64,000 bases of DNA. Source: a virus. Positions 28,434-38,739 of the stretch are shown in pieces. The stretch lies in the IMG/VR virus record IMGVR_UViG_3300025118_004802, positions 1 to 64,000 of that record. The stretch is one strand, 5' to 3'. Within the stretch, counting starts at the first letter, position 1. Every line of letters begins with the position of its first letter. Below the pieces are notes generated by a model. It was not told the origin of the DNA. It was given only the letters and a program-made list of their open reading frames with translations, and did no database searches. The position numbers and the translations under genes were made by a program.

Positions 28434-31400
28434 TTATTCGACCGAGAAATAGTCAGGTACTTCTACTTTACATTCCTCATCAATTTCCTTGTTCGATGTG
28501 GGGTCGCATGAGTTATCGTCAAACTCTGGCCATGGCGGAAGTGATGGGAAGTCCGGACAATCCCACTCCTTCTTGATGCGGTTCCCTAGACCGCCAAAAG
28601 TTCCGTCTGTAGGTATCACCGGGCACAAGATGAGTTTCATCAGCCCAAATGGGTCCAACATTGAGCCAGCCAACTGCAGGATGGCCAACACCGCTGCCAA
28701 AATTGTATCGAAAACGACGTCTATGGCACTGAAGCCCATATCGTCCAGTAGACTCTCCCAATCAATACCGGTTAAGCTGATGCCCCAATCTGAATCGCAG
28801 CGGCCGGACTTGTTCCCAAAGGGACTCTCGTCAATCATCAACAAATACAACAATCTCAATGCCGCCTTCAACCCCTTGAATGCTTTGTCTGTTTTGTAAT
28901 ACTTATTAGAAACAAAGGATTCAGCAAATATAAAAGATGTACCAAATACTCGGTCTGCTGCCATTATGTATTCCATCAGTCGTTTGTAGTCTTCGCCGTC
29001 GATCACTTGTTGCTGGAGAGTTTCCCACAAGGTGTCTCCGTTGGGCAACTGGTGTCGATATCTCTCAACATCCCTCACTTCGTGTGTCCATTCAAAATCT
29101 AACGGGATCTCCATCTCTTGTGAAGCTAATGGAATCACAATACGTCGGAAGGTAGACGATGCCAAACGGTTTTGTCCTTCTTGGCCACGAGAGAGACGTT
29201 CGAGATCTGGGTCTCCCACCTCTGTCACCAAAAAAGCCTTTTCTCGTATGGCCGACCTGGTGCCAGCATTGGTTAACTGACCATGCTCCGTTGGCTGTAG
29301 ATCCGGGAATAGGCTCTGAATGGTGCTTAGATCCTCGTCATCCCGGGCCACGTATACAAGACGTACACCATAGGCCAACTTATTGAAGTAACCACCTACC
29401 GTGGTACCTTGGGGGCCGCCATGCAGAGCGAGGCCTTGGCCCCCCATAAAATCTTGCCAGGCATTGTAGTTAACCACATCTTGCAAGTCAGCATTTCCAA
29501 CAAAATCAAAAAATTGATTACGAGTCGCATTACCAAAATGACCCTCCGAGGCGCCCGGTGGTACTATTCTACCGCTATTTCGACGACTGTCGGCTCCGCC
29601 GCGGCGCACTTTCAATGCTGTACCCCACAAACCTTCAGAATTCTCGTTATCCACGACTCTCATGTACCTTTCAAAATAAAAGGTACCAACTGCCGGTTCA
29701 TAGGTATCATCAAACCGGGCGGGCCTATAAAAATAAGAAGGGGGCACATCGTGTATAGAGGTGCCGGCCTGCGTGAAATCAACAATCGACTCAGCTATAC
29801 TTTTATGGTGCACCCCCTCCCACTCTGGGGGTATTACACCAGCGTGAGCCCGTTGGCGCGCCTTTTTGTGAGAGTCGATAATATAATTGTACTCTCTTTC
29901 AAGTTCCAAAACCTGATTTTTTAATAAGAAAACTAACTTTTCCTCAAAAGCCGCGGCGTCGGAAAGATCAATCTCAACATCCATCACCGGGTCCCTAAAG
30001 CTCTCCCCACTCTTTCCCATATCACCAATAATTTTATCAACGCCTTTTTTAAACTCACAGTAATAGACGTCATCTTGACTGATATCACTCTTGAGGTTTT
30101 GGACAATGTACAATGGCACCACATTTGATTTGAACATGTCGCTAATTCTAAAATTAACCAAAACAGGGGCTATCTTCAACAGAAACTCTAAAGTATAAAC
30201 ACGTAAGATTAAGTAAACAACGCCGGCCATAGCTGCGGTTTCAAGTTGAGAGAGATCTTTGTTGGCAAAGGGATCATCCGGGTCTTCGCAAAAGGGACTG
30301 GAGAGAAAGTCGTTTTTAACCTTCTCTTTAATCGTATCGAGCGAAAGAAGATCACCACGTGGGGCCGAGGCGCCTATGTCAGGCCCATCATAACCAGGGA
30401 GTGCTGCAATTTCGTTCGCCTCTTTAGAGCCCATCTTCACAAAAACGCGTGAAACACTGTTGTCGGGCGCCTGGACTTCGACAGGTACAACTCCGCGGGC
30501 TCGCTGCACTCTCTGGTTTGAAGATGGAATAACCTCCAAACTAGACAACTCTGCTGGACTTGCGAAAAACGGGTTTGGGGCCCCGTTTGTTGAAAAAATC
30601 ATGTTCTGGAAAACATTCCCCATCATTCCCGACACAGCCCGAGTGTACAACGCTCCTACTTCCTCACCATGGCCCGCCTGAGCGGTGGCCACAGGATCAA
30701 CCTCAGTAGGAATATGTCTTTTTATAGCATCGCCCAAAAAGTCTATAAATAGAAGGGTCTTGCTTAGAGATGAGGCTCTCGGATCTTTATAGTAATCCTG
30801 ATAAACTGTTTCATATTTTTCAACCGCTGTGAGACTGCCTGGAACACCGAAGGCCTGTCTCTGTCCGTCTACTCTATGCTGTTCTGCAGTCACGGTGCGC
30901 TCATATTTCAGCTGAAATGCGTCATACTCATTAGCGTCGTCAACCAAATCCAGGACCGAAACATGGGGGGACGAATTTATGCGCAAGCCCGAGATGGTTG
31001 GGTTAATTAGACCTGCATTCGGCCGGAAGCCGTCTTTTGCTTTGTTTGATAGAGTGTTAACAAAGTCTTTAGCCGGATACTTAAAATCAAGAGTGCTTGC
31101 GAGCGTTGTCCTATTTGTTTGAAGTTCGCTGCTGTAGGGGATGCCCTCCCCCACACCATAACCCACAGCTTCGTACAAAGAGAACCGGGCGTTTCCGGCT
31201 GCGAGATTGCGAAATTTATCTATGGGCACCAGTCCCTCGGCCCGGGGAGAAGTGACGGTATAAATTATTGTTTGTCCTTCTAGCCGACTGCCGTAATCTA
31301 AGTGACTAGGGAACTCTATGATGCTACCATCTAGGCCTGGCACAAGCGACAAAAAGGTCGAAGCTAAATCTAAAATAGTGTATGGGCCAGCGTTTCCTGG

Positions 31401-34400
31401 ACGAGTTTGTATGGTTCGAACTGGTGGTGCTACTATCCCCGGGGGGAAATTCTCCCTAACCTTCTCAATCATCGTCGACCACCCGACAAGAGACATCAAG
31501 GCGGAAAGACCACCGTTGGCCATGCTTGGTGGTAGCTGACCGGGTAAACCCATTTGAACAAAGGTATCACCGGCCGAGTTGCGCACTTCGTCCATCTTCG
31601 ACCACGCCAGCCACTTACGGATGTGCTCAGTAATCAGTTCCTGGTCGACTCCGGCTGCGGCGAGGGCGTTCCGGTCGGCGTCGGTGGGTGTGAGGCGGTC
31701 TGCAGGAGTTGCGGAGGCGTTGTCGTTTGTGACTGTAGTGTGACCTGCAGGCATAATAGGTGGCCACCAAGGGCCGCCAAAGCGGACGAACTCATTTGCC
31801 TTTTCTTCGATCCCATCTCGGTATAATTGAAACATCTGTTCAACCCAGGCATCATCCTCGTGTGTGAACATATAAACACGCTGAACATGGTTAGTCCAGG
31901 TTATTGGTACCCCGTCCTCCACCGGGCCATTAGGATCGTAATTAACAACAAGTTCTGGACTCGTTAAAGCTTTCAACAGCTGCGGGGCGCCGTGAGACCA
32001 GCGTGCATTAACATCGTGATAAAACGTATCGATGGCAACATTGTTGGCGTTTTCTATTACTGGTACTCTCTTCCAATCGACAACCGGTGGGGGTGCTCCG
32101 GGGGCTGCAGGTTCGCCCGGGGCAGGAGGGGGAGGGGTGCATTCGTCAATAAGGGGTGCAACTGCATCGTTATGGTTGCCGTCATTTGCTAACTGCTTAG
32201 CCAACTCGTCCATCAAGTCTTTAAGTTCGTCTCTTAACTGGTCGGCCGAGGTACCTCCGGAGCCAGGGCCTCCTGCTGCAGAGTTTTGCTGCTGCCACGC
32301 GTCGAAGAGTGTCCCGGGAGGAAGATCGCACAGGTCTTCAATCATTGCATCATCAATGTTCAATAGTGCATCACAAAAATCTGGGCTCACAAGTTGGCCG
32401 GCTGCCTTAAAGAACTGCGCTATCCTGTCGGTGTCCGTGAACGTATTTTTAAGAACCGGGACCTCATCAAAGGCTGCCTTGACTTTTCTTAATAACTCTA
32501 TCCCCGCAGTTCCTCCAATCAATTGGCACAACTCTGCACTACTAATTTGGCTGGTAATCTGGTCTAAAATATTCTCTAGTGCGGTAACAAGATCCGTTTC
32601 TCCGTCGAAGGCTCCCAACAATTCGTTTAGCGGCCCCATTAACGAAGCGGGTGTTTCTGTGTCGCCAAACAAATCATTCAGCAAGTTTCTTAAATCGTCT
32701 TTGGACAGAGGGATGGAAGGGTTATCAGAGGGAATAAAGTCTTCATCAAACGGCCACCCAACATTAACTGTCAACTTCAAATCATTACAAATTTTCGATA
32801 TCAAGCCGAGTATTTTCAAAGTGGCTTTCACCGCTATTTGCTCAAGCGCTGTCCACACAGCCTCTTCGGCTACGCGAGCAATCGCCTCAAACAAATTTAT
32901 TGTGGGGAACTTCTCAGGTAAGTCTAAGGTGGGAACAAGTCTTGGAAACTTGAAATCCGACAATGTAAATTCAGGATTAGTTAAAAACTCTATAATAGCA
33001 TCAAGTAATTCGCGCAGCACCTCGCATAATTCGTCAATCGTGAAGACATCGCTAAGTCGCTCAAAGTATTGTGCCGAATCTACGAAGGCGCCGGCGTGGT
33101 TCCGATAATCCTTTTGAGTATCTCTTAGACCTTGGATCTCTTGTGCAAGTTCTTTATTTGCCAATAGCAAGAGCCGACGGTCTTCTGGTGTCTGTTCAGG
33201 TGGTGGATTCTCAAGTAAATAAAGATTAAAATAGTAATCCTCTTCTTTGAAGCGAGCAAGCTGGTTAATCGTCTGGCCCACGCCAGTGTAGGTATTCATG
33301 TAGGAACTTACGACCTGGCCCCCAACACTAGACGCCCACTGTGTATATGGTACCAGGACTTTAGCACGGAACTCTTCAACGCCCAAGTGTTCTAAGACCA
33401 TCTGCAGTCTCGTCTCACATGTGAAGCCCAAGCCTACGATATTCATCAAACATTCGAGGATCTGCTTTGCAACCCATTCAAGACCGTAACGATTTAAAAA
33501 TACGTCGTAAGCGCCGCCAATCGAAGTTATGTGCTCAACAGTGCGATCCAAAAAAGTAAAAGTAGGATCACCTGGATTGTATTTGCGTTTCTTGGCACGT
33601 TCATATACTTGTGAACGTATGATCGGATCCTGGAGCATCTTATCTTCTCTCTGGAGTTCCTGAAAGCTTTTTATCCCTGGAGACTCCTCAGCTTCCATAA
33701 ATTCAATGAACTTCGGTCGAGGCACAATATATTGTTTGGCTATGGATACAAACCCTTTTTTATTACGCTGAGCATCTACGATACTCGACATGTTTGCCAA
33801 ATAAGAAACGTTCTTTGCTGAAGAAGCTGGGAGGTTGGCAAACCGTTCAAACCCTACAAATAGAGGCATCTCGCTGAAATCTTTATTGACTGCTGTAAGG
33901 CCCTTTAATAAGTATTTATCGTCATAGACTATTTTAAGTTGGATGGGAGGGGCAGAACCCACCTCATTCTCACGCATATAATTGCCAACGGCGCCGCCCA
34001 GTTTTGTATCGGATTTCTGGTTGACCTTTATAAATGCCTCAAAATTATCATATTCTTGAGAAAAGGAAAAGTCCTCTGGTTCGGTTATGTTCCCTTGAGC
34101 CTTCCAGCCCCGCAACTCCGCATCCAGTTCAGTCATGGTTTGTTTAAAGTTGGCCAAATTTTTCTGGAATATTGTTAACCATATATCTTGTTCCCAGAAA
34201 TAGTTGTAATAAGAGCCGTGCCCAAACAACGTTTCATATGCAAACTTGTCACGGATGTTCTTATCAATCATGTCTATATAAACACGGTGAATGGTAACCT
34301 TAAAGACCGCGCCACGAGGACCTGGCGCATAATCAGACACAACCGCTTTATTAGCTAGCGCATCAACAACGTCGAAATTCCCAATGCCTTGTTTGTCAAA

Positions 34401-35378
34401 ATATTGTAGTAATTTGTCAACCGCTGCCATCTTAATAAAATCAACGGGCGGCATCTGGGGAGGGTCGAGCCTCAGCTCCTCGTTGATGCCCTTAAATAAT
34501 AGTTCCTCATATGTTTCTGGGGTTACGTTTGGGCCCGGCTTGATGTCTACTGTGCCTCGTAAGTATGCATCAATGTTAATTGTGGCGGCTGCGGTAGCCA
34601 AACCCACCGAATCACTGAAATATGGTAAGGTCTGTTTGCCATCGGCGGTAATAGCTATGTTATAAGTATTGTAATCTGTATCTACCCACGGTTCGTAAAC
34701 GGGCGTGTTCCACCACTCAAAGGGTTTCTCGCTTAGCCGGGGTGTCCATTCTTTCTCTTTATATTGGGCTAGGCTTGTGCCCTGCACTGCCGCAATAGCG
34801 GCCGCAATCTGGCTACCTGATGCCGCAAGAATGGCGGTGGGTGTTGGGAACATAAACGCAGGTAATGCAGGGAGCGGATTACCACCAATAGATTCTGCTA
34901 CATCGATCTCACCATTCGCCAAGCGGGTATACACCTGCCCCTCAAAAGAACTTTCTGCTATAGCATACGTGTTTTCTAAAAAATTGATTGAGGCTTCTGG
35001 GTCGATAAGCAGTTTCTCTTCGATAAAGCCTCCTGAGCCGGTGATGGGCCCGTTTTGCTCCTGAAACCGGGTTTTCGCGGCGTTGAGCGTGTTCGTTGAT
35101 ACAAATTTGTAATACGTATGATTGCGCTCACCTGGCTTAAATCCTTGCTCCAGCAGAGCAGCGATGTTACCGCCTTTGTCAGCCGATCTAAGGGCGAGGG
35201 CGAGATCGGCGGCGGCGAAGTCTTCTTCAGTGGTGGCACTAGCATGGAGCCACTCGGCGTATGCATACGTGTCGGGCGCAGGAGAACCCGCTGCTTCCCA
35301 AGAAGCTTGTTCACTCCTAGTCCAGGTTTCGCCAGGGGCGCCTGGTTTTGGTAATAAATCGCCTAACTTTGTTGTCAT
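28434..35378 (-). CDS. Giant 2314-residue tail/baseplate structural protein
   Basis: No family was recognised. The first ~1075 residues are mixed helical and charged, including DALANKAVVSDYAPGPRGAV and VDQR-type helical stretches. A Pro/Ala/Gly linker (PPPPAPGEPAAPGAPPP) at about residue 1080-1100 divides the protein. The second half again mixes helices and strands. A Cys-containing C-terminal segment (residues ~2240-2314: GRCDSDWG, LILCPVIP, EWDCPDFP, EECKVEVPDYFSVE) is unusual among these virion proteins. It sits between the hub/spike genes and gp25. I infer a baseplate or tail-tube-associated protein; a tape measure is less likely because long continuous helical heptads are not obvious. 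Confidence 0.7.
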   Translation of the reverse strand: MTTKLGDLLPKPGAPGETWTRSEQASWEAAGSPAPDTYAYAEWLHASATTEEDFAAADLALALRSADKGGNIAALLEQGFKPGERNHTYYKFVSTNTLNAAKTRFQEQNGPITGSGGFIEEKLLIDPEASINFLENTYAIAESSFEGQVYTRLANGEIDVAESIGGNPLPALPAFMFPTPTAILAASGSQIAAAIAAVQGTSLAQYKEKEWTPRLSEKPFEWWNTPVYEPWVDTDYNTYNIAITADGKQTLPYFSDSVGLATAAATINIDAYLRGTVDIKPGPNVTPETYEELLFKGINEELRLDPPQMPPVDFIKMAAVDKLLQYFDKQGIGNFDVVDALANKAVVSDYAPGPRGAVFKVTIHRVYIDMIDKNIRDKFAYETLFGHGSYYNYFWEQDIWLTIFQKNLANFKQTMTELDAELRGWKAQGNITEPEDFSFSQEYDNFEAFIKVNQKSDTKLGGAVGNYMRENEVGSAPPIQLKIVYDDKYLLKGLTAVNKDFSEMPLFVGFERFANLPASSAKNVSYLANMSSIVDAQRNKKGFVSIAKQYIVPRPKFIEFMEAEESPGIKSFQELQREDKMLQDPIIRSQVYERAKKRKYNPGDPTFTFLDRTVEHITSIGGAYDVFLNRYGLEWVAKQILECLMNIVGLGFTCETRLQMVLEHLGVEEFRAKVLVPYTQWASSVGGQVVSSYMNTYTGVGQTINQLARFKEEDYYFNLYLLENPPPEQTPEDRRLLLLANKELAQEIQGLRDTQKDYRNHAGAFVDSAQYFERLSDVFTIDELCEVLRELLDAIIEFLTNPEFTLSDFKFPRLVPTLDLPEKFPTINLFEAIARVAEEAVWTALEQIAVKATLKILGLISKICNDLKLTVNVGWPFDEDFIPSDNPSIPLSKDDLRNLLNDLFGDTETPASLMGPLNELLGAFDGETDLVTALENILDQITSQISSAELCQLIGGTAGIELLRKVKAAFDEVPVLKNTFTDTDRIAQFFKAAGQLVSPDFCDALLNIDDAMIEDLCDLPPGTLFDAWQQQNSAAGGPGSGGTSADQLRDELKDLMDELAKQLANDGNHNDAVAPLIDECTPPPPAPGEPAAPGAPPPVVDWKRVPVIENANNVAIDTFYHDVNARWSHGAPQLLKALTSPELVVNYDPNGPVEDGVPITWTNHVQRVYMFTHEDDAWVEQMFQLYRDGIEEKANEFVRFGGPWWPPIMPAGHTTVTNDNASATPADRLTPTDADRNALAAAGVDQELITEHIRKWLAWSKMDEVRNSAGDTFVQMGLPGQLPPSMANGGLSALMSLVGWSTMIEKVRENFPPGIVAPPVRTIQTRPGNAGPYTILDLASTFLSLVPGLDGSIIEFPSHLDYGSRLEGQTIIYTVTSPRAEGLVPIDKFRNLAAGNARFSLYEAVGYGVGEGIPYSSELQTNRTTLASTLDFKYPAKDFVNTLSNKAKDGFRPNAGLINPTISGLRINSSPHVSVLDLVDDANEYDAFQLKYERTVTAEQHRVDGQRQAFGVPGSLTAVEKYETVYQDYYKDPRASSLSKTLLFIDFLGDAIKRHIPTEVDPVATAQAGHGEEVGALYTRAVSGMMGNVFQNMIFSTNGAPNPFFASPAELSSLEVIPSSNQRVQRARGVVPVEVQAPDNSVSRVFVKMGSKEANEIAALPGYDGPDIGASAPRGDLLSLDTIKEKVKNDFLSSPFCEDPDDPFANKDLSQLETAAMAGVVYLILRVYTLEFLLKIAPVLVNFRISDMFKSNVVPLYIVQNLKSDISQDDVYYCEFKKGVDKIIGDMGKSGESFRDPVMDVEIDLSDAAAFEEKLVFLLKNQVLELEREYNYIIDSHKKARQRAHAGVIPPEWEGVHHKSIAESIVDFTQAGTSIHDVPPSYFYRPARFDDTYEPAVGTFYFERYMRVVDNENSEGLWGTALKVRRGGADSRRNSGRIVPPGASEGHFGNATRNQFFDFVGNADLQDVVNYNAWQDFMGGQGLALHGGPQGTTVGGYFNKLAYGVRLVYVARDDEDLSTIQSLFPDLQPTEHGQLTNAGTRSAIREKAFLVTEVGDPDLERLSRGQEGQNRLASSTFRRIVIPLASQEMEIPLDFEWTHEVRDVERYRHQLPNGDTLWETLQQQVIDGEDYKRLMEYIMAADRVFGTSFIFAESFVSNKYYKTDKAFKGLKAALRLLYLLMIDESPFGNKSGRCDSDWGISLTGIDWESLLDDMGFSAIDVVFDTILAAVLAILQLAGSMLDPFGLMKLILCPVIPTDGTFGGLGNRIKKEWDCPDFPSLPPWPEFDDNSCDPTSNKEIDEECKVEVPDYFSVE

Positions 35379-35379
35379 C

Positions 35380-36333
35380 TTAGTTTGTCTTGTTCATAGG
35401 GCTTAGAATGTACTTGGTACCAGAAGGGCTTAAGTAATTAGTTTTTACACTTTTAAACATGAGCTTATTTTTAACCAAATCTGGGATAGACTTTCCTACC
35501 TGATGCTTCATTTGGAGAATGCCCGCTACCGTTGTCATCGGCGTTGCTATCGATGGAGCGGCAAAGTAAGGACTAATATGTATGTGGTTTGCCACCGTCG
35601 CGTTAAACTCAACTTGAGAGCTTAAAAAGTGGCCCACCAACTCTCCCAACGAATCGATATCGGCCACGATCTTGTTCAGGGCTGCAACTAGATTATCACC
35701 TTTGACGAGTGGTTGCAGGAGTGGGACCCCATTTTTGTCCAAGCCATCTTCATACATTGAAATTAGTTCGATACCATGCCGGGCGCATTCGCCCGTTTGT
35801 GAATTTCTTTCTTCGGCTGTGGCTACTCCGGTTACCAACTTTATGCCTTCTCTGCCGATCACCCTGATTCCGTCGGCCTTAATGAGAACTGCTGAGCGTG
35901 TTTTTGCATTCCCGATTCCCCCATTCGGAAGCCTAAAGTATTCATCAATATCCGATTTTTCAGAGATGTATATACGGGCTGCGTCATCCATCGGAAGCGG
36001 ATCGACCGCTTTGTCGTTACCAACATTTTTGCACGCACCTCTTCCCACAACCAAATCAATGGCAGCACAATTGGTGTCGCCTTTGCCCCCGTATCCATGT
36101 TTTCTCGGACCCATATTATCTTTGGTTAAACAGATGTAAGATCCGTAATTATTCTTGAGGGGAGGCTTGTTTTCGCAATCTCTCTCAACATAAGTGGGGC
36201 TCGGACCGGCGGGGCCTGCTCCGCAAAACACATTTCTTTTATACCCCTCATCACCACACTCGGTTTGTTGTTTATTATGCTCCTTGATTGCGGCGTTTTT
36301 AGGGGGCTTGACAGCCTTTTCTTGGGTGCTCAT
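35380..36333 (-). CDS. Possible tail spike / hub C-terminal component
   Basis: A 317-residue protein. The middle has a beta-strand run IKADGIRVIGREGIKLVTG, which resembles repeats of gp5-type spike domains in contractile tails. The N-terminal part is Cys- and Gly-rich (NKPPLKNNYGSYICLT and CKNVGNDKAVDPLP). It follows the amidase-bearing hub gene with an ATGA overlap. My reading is that the T4-gp5 functions (OB fold, lysozyme, needle) are split between this gene and the one at 36330-37757. That is inference from gene order and the strand pattern, not a family match. Confidence 0.55.
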   Translation of the reverse strand: MSTQEKAVKPPKNAAIKEHNKQQTECGDEGYKRNVFCGAGPAGPSPTYVERDCENKPPLKNNYGSYICLTKDNMGPRKHGYGGKGDTNCAAIDLVVGRGACKNVGNDKAVDPLPMDDAARIYISEKSDIDEYFRLPNGGIGNAKTRSAVLIKADGIRVIGREGIKLVTGVATAEERNSQTGECARHGIELISMYEDGLDKNGVPLLQPLVKGDNLVAALNKIVADIDSLGELVGHFLSSQVEFNATVANHIHISPYFAAPSIATPMTTVAGILQMKHQVGKSIPDLVKNKLMFKSVKTNYLSPSGTKYILSPMNKTN

Positions 36334-37757
36334 AATATCTTACCTCCGGCGCCTTGTGGGCGAGGTGCAGCTGCATGCTTGCGCGCGTCTTGGTTACCGG
36401 CAGTACAAGCATCCTCAGGGGGGACTGTTTCATCGGCCACGGCGACGGCGCTTACTTCAGCAGCCGTAGGCACCATTAAATGAATAGGAAAGTCAAGAGG
36501 GCACGGCCTTGAAGTACAATTGGCGTGGCGCAACAGAGTGTAGCCTTCTTTTATCAACTGGGGGACTTTTTTCTTGCTTTTTTCACAGTCCCCTTCTTGG
36601 CTAAATCCACTTGGCCACCCTTGACGTGTAGTAGGGGGCCCGCAGCGAGGCGGCGCAACACTAGGCGCAATTGAAAATCTCTTGCAAAGATATGCCGTTA
36701 GCATTTTTGCAGACTTAATTTGTTTTTCGGGCCAACTATTCTCACGAACCCGGGGATTGTGACTCATATCTATTCCGATAGAAAGAGTATTATTGCCGCG
36801 GCCTGCATGGTAAGCTATAAACTCACTAGGATCTAGATATTCATACACAATCCCTTTGCGATCAATTTCATAGTGTGTTGAGACTTTTCTCTCATTCAAT
36901 ACCCTCACCGTTCCTTGCCAATTCGCGGGGGCGCCGGTCATGTGATAAACGATTGATTGTGGCAACGGGCGCTTTCGACGCTCAAGAAACTTATCCAACA
37001 ACCCGTATTTCTTGACGATAATGAGGTCGCCATGAGCCTCGACGCCAGGGGGTAACGGCGTATCTGTGGGAGGATGAGGGTTATCCCCAGTTGCGTCTTT
37101 CCCGGCACCTGAAGGCGTAGAACATTCAGTAACTTGCAGGGCTCTCGCGGAGCGTGATACAAGTGGGTTCATGATCACTTCACCATTCTTGTTTTTCACT
37201 ACGTCAAGTACGGTTCCGCCGCGAGAAGGAAACTTCTTATCGTAAAGGCTCACTTGTACAAAATTACCAGGACGGATAGTTTCAGAAAAACTATTGGGAA
37301 TCTCAAATACAGGAGCTACATTACACAACTTCTCGGCGGCTGCAAGGTTCTGATTGCATAAATCAGAGATTGTGGGTTGTGTTGTGGCTTGCACTGTTCG
37401 ATTCGGAAGCGGCAGCCCAATACACAGTTCTGGTATTATAGCATTAACAGTGTTAGGGGGCAGTTCCGGTGGGCCTTCCTCTGTACTTGATATAATTCCT
37501 TTACCTCCCACAGGACCACACGTATTGCCAGCTGTGTCCATAGTCGAATCGTTATAGCGCACAACATAAGCACTAAACGAATTGCCGGCTTTATCAATCA
37601 GGTTGGGATTAATCTCTTTTTGAACTAATTCTCGTAAATATGTGATTTCAGTGATGTTATCAGTATCAATGAGAACTAAATCAGGTGCCAGGTTAGGATT
37701 AGTCTGATAAAAGGGAAGATTATCCTTACCGGTTGAATTCCTGTTTCTCTGTCCCAT
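36330..37757 (-). CDS. Tail hub protein with peptidoglycan amidase domain
   Basis: A 475-residue protein. Residues ~160-200 form a short barrel-like segment (GNFVQVSLYDKKFPSRGG and VKNKNGEVIMN), as in gp5 OB folds. Residues ~260-425 are an N-acetylmuramoyl-L-alanine amidase domain of the T7-lysozyme kind. Conserved points are YHMTG (His272), STHYEIDRKGIVYEYLD, YHAGRGN (His317), then His411 and Cys419 seven residues apart, matching the zinc pair His122/Cys130 of T7 lysozyme. Position 417 is Arg where T7 lysozyme has catalytic Lys128. Placed among baseplate genes, it is likely a virion-bound wall-cutting enzyme used at entry rather than a soluble endolysin. Confidence 0.85.
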   Translation of the reverse strand: MGQRNRNSTGKDNLPFYQTNPNLAPDLVLIDTDNITEITYLRELVQKEINPNLIDKAGNSFSAYVVRYNDSTMDTAGNTCGPVGGKGIISSTEEGPPELPPNTVNAIIPELCIGLPLPNRTVQATTQPTISDLCNQNLAAAEKLCNVAPVFEIPNSFSETIRPGNFVQVSLYDKKFPSRGGTVLDVVKNKNGEVIMNPLVSRSARALQVTECSTPSGAGKDATGDNPHPPTDTPLPPGVEAHGDLIIVKKYGLLDKFLERRKRPLPQSIVYHMTGAPANWQGTVRVLNERKVSTHYEIDRKGIVYEYLDPSEFIAYHAGRGNNTLSIGIDMSHNPRVRENSWPEKQIKSAKMLTAYLCKRFSIAPSVAPPRCGPPTTRQGWPSGFSQEGDCEKSKKKVPQLIKEGYTLLRHANCTSRPCPLDFPIHLMVPTAAEVSAVAVADETVPPEDACTAGNQDARKHAAAPRPQGAGGKIL

Positions 37758-38074
37758 CAGTCGCCCTCAGGCGAATCTTCATCTTCCCTAATAAGATCAA
37801 AGAGCGCATCCTTGTCTAAATCAGTAAAGCCTTGAACAACGCTATCTTTCTTATAAAGAAGGTTCGTAATCTTAACTAACTGTTCATTGGATCGTTGGAG
37901 GGTTTCAACATATTTAGATGCAATCATGCCGCAGTCTTTGTGAGCAGATGTATCCTTTTTCATATACATAATCAAATCAGCCAAAAGTGAATTGACGACA
38001 TTCCTGTCCCTTCTCACATTATCCACGGCCTCTTCTAGCCTGTCTTCTAGATCTAGATCTTTCCTGCGTCCCAT
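37757..38074 (-). CDS. Small helical protein of unknown function (105 residues)
   Basis: The sequence is almost all charged helix (EDRLEEAVDNVRRDRNVVNS and KYVETLQRSNEQLVKITNLL) with an acidic C terminus. No motif was recognised. It lies between the gp55-like sigma factor gene, which it overlaps by about 20 bases, and the hub gene, with a TGATG overlap. Phages often place a small terminase subunit or coactivator near the late sigma factor, but nothing in this sequence proves either role. Confidence 0.65.
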   Translation of the reverse strand: MGRRKDLDLEDRLEEAVDNVRRDRNVVNSLLADLIMYMKKDTSAHKDCGMIASKYVETLQRSNEQLVKITNLLYKKDSVVQGFTDLDKDALFDLIREDEDSPEGD

Positions 38075-38739
38075 TTCTTCTTGAATACTCGGTATTTTTC
38101 TCGCATCTTATTGAGATTGTTAACGACCTGTTTTGTGTTCAGGCCCGTCAATTCTCTCATATACAAGTAAATAGCCTTTTTATTAAAAATTTCAATATCA
38201 TCGGAGTTAGAAAGCAGTATTTTTACAGCCTCAAAAACCTTTCGTTCGTTTATTTTCATATTGGGACCGACATCCCAACCTTGAATCTCTTCCCACAGAT
38301 GTTCCCAAAATTCGTCTCTCTCGCGGTCAGCGGGGTACTCAATCGCGGCAGACAGATGAGTATGCTCTAGATTCTTTGATATGTCCTCGAAGTAAACTTC
38401 GCGCTTGTTTTGTTGTGCGGTCTTCTTTACCTTATGAATAAACCAATTTTTTGTAATAACACTAAAGTAAGAGAACGCCTTGGAGCCACGGTTTGGGTCG
38501 TACTTGTCCAGAATTGTTGTTAGCCATATTTTACACTCGTCACTTAGGCTTTCGATATTTGGTAAACTTGTAAATTTATAAGTATAAATAATCTTGTCCA
38601 CCATCTCACTAAAGGCGGGTTCGATATAGTGTATATAGAGCTCTGTGCGCACCTCTAAACTTTCTGTCGAGGCGTACCGAACAACTGCCTTTTCATGCTC
38701 CTCTGTAAAGTAGTACCTTTTAGTTCTCTTCTTCGGCAT
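38053..38739 (-). CDS. Late-transcription sigma factor, T4 gp55-like
   Basis: A 228-residue protein with a sigma70 region-2-like core: DKYDPNRGSKAFSYFSVITK, then NWFIHKVKK. The C terminus has helical, gp55-type character. T4 gp55 replaces sigma70 on RNA polymerase to read late promoters. I chose the ATG at 38739 (MPKKRTKRYYF) because AAGAGGAGGG lies ideally upstream. The longer reading to 38802 has no comparable site and overlaps the previous gene. The sigma factor is encoded directly upstream of the late structural genes on the same strand. Confidence 0.85.
   Translation of the reverse strand: MPKKRTKRYYFTEEHEKAVVRYASTESLEVRTELYIHYIEPAFSEMVDKIIYTYKFTSLPNIESLSDECKIWLTTILDKYDPNRGSKAFSYFSVITKNWFIHKVKKTAQQNKREVYFEDISKNLEHTHLSAAIEYPADRERDEFWEHLWEEIQGWDVGPNMKINERKVFEAVKILLSNSDDIEIFNKKAIYLYMRELTGLNTKQVVNNLNKMREKYRVFKKKWDAGKI

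Noticed and set aside
32032-33108. 358-residue plus-strand frame
   Set aside because: It is an antisense shadow of the 2314-residue structural gene. It has Ser/Pro-rich low-complexity composition and no ribosome site.
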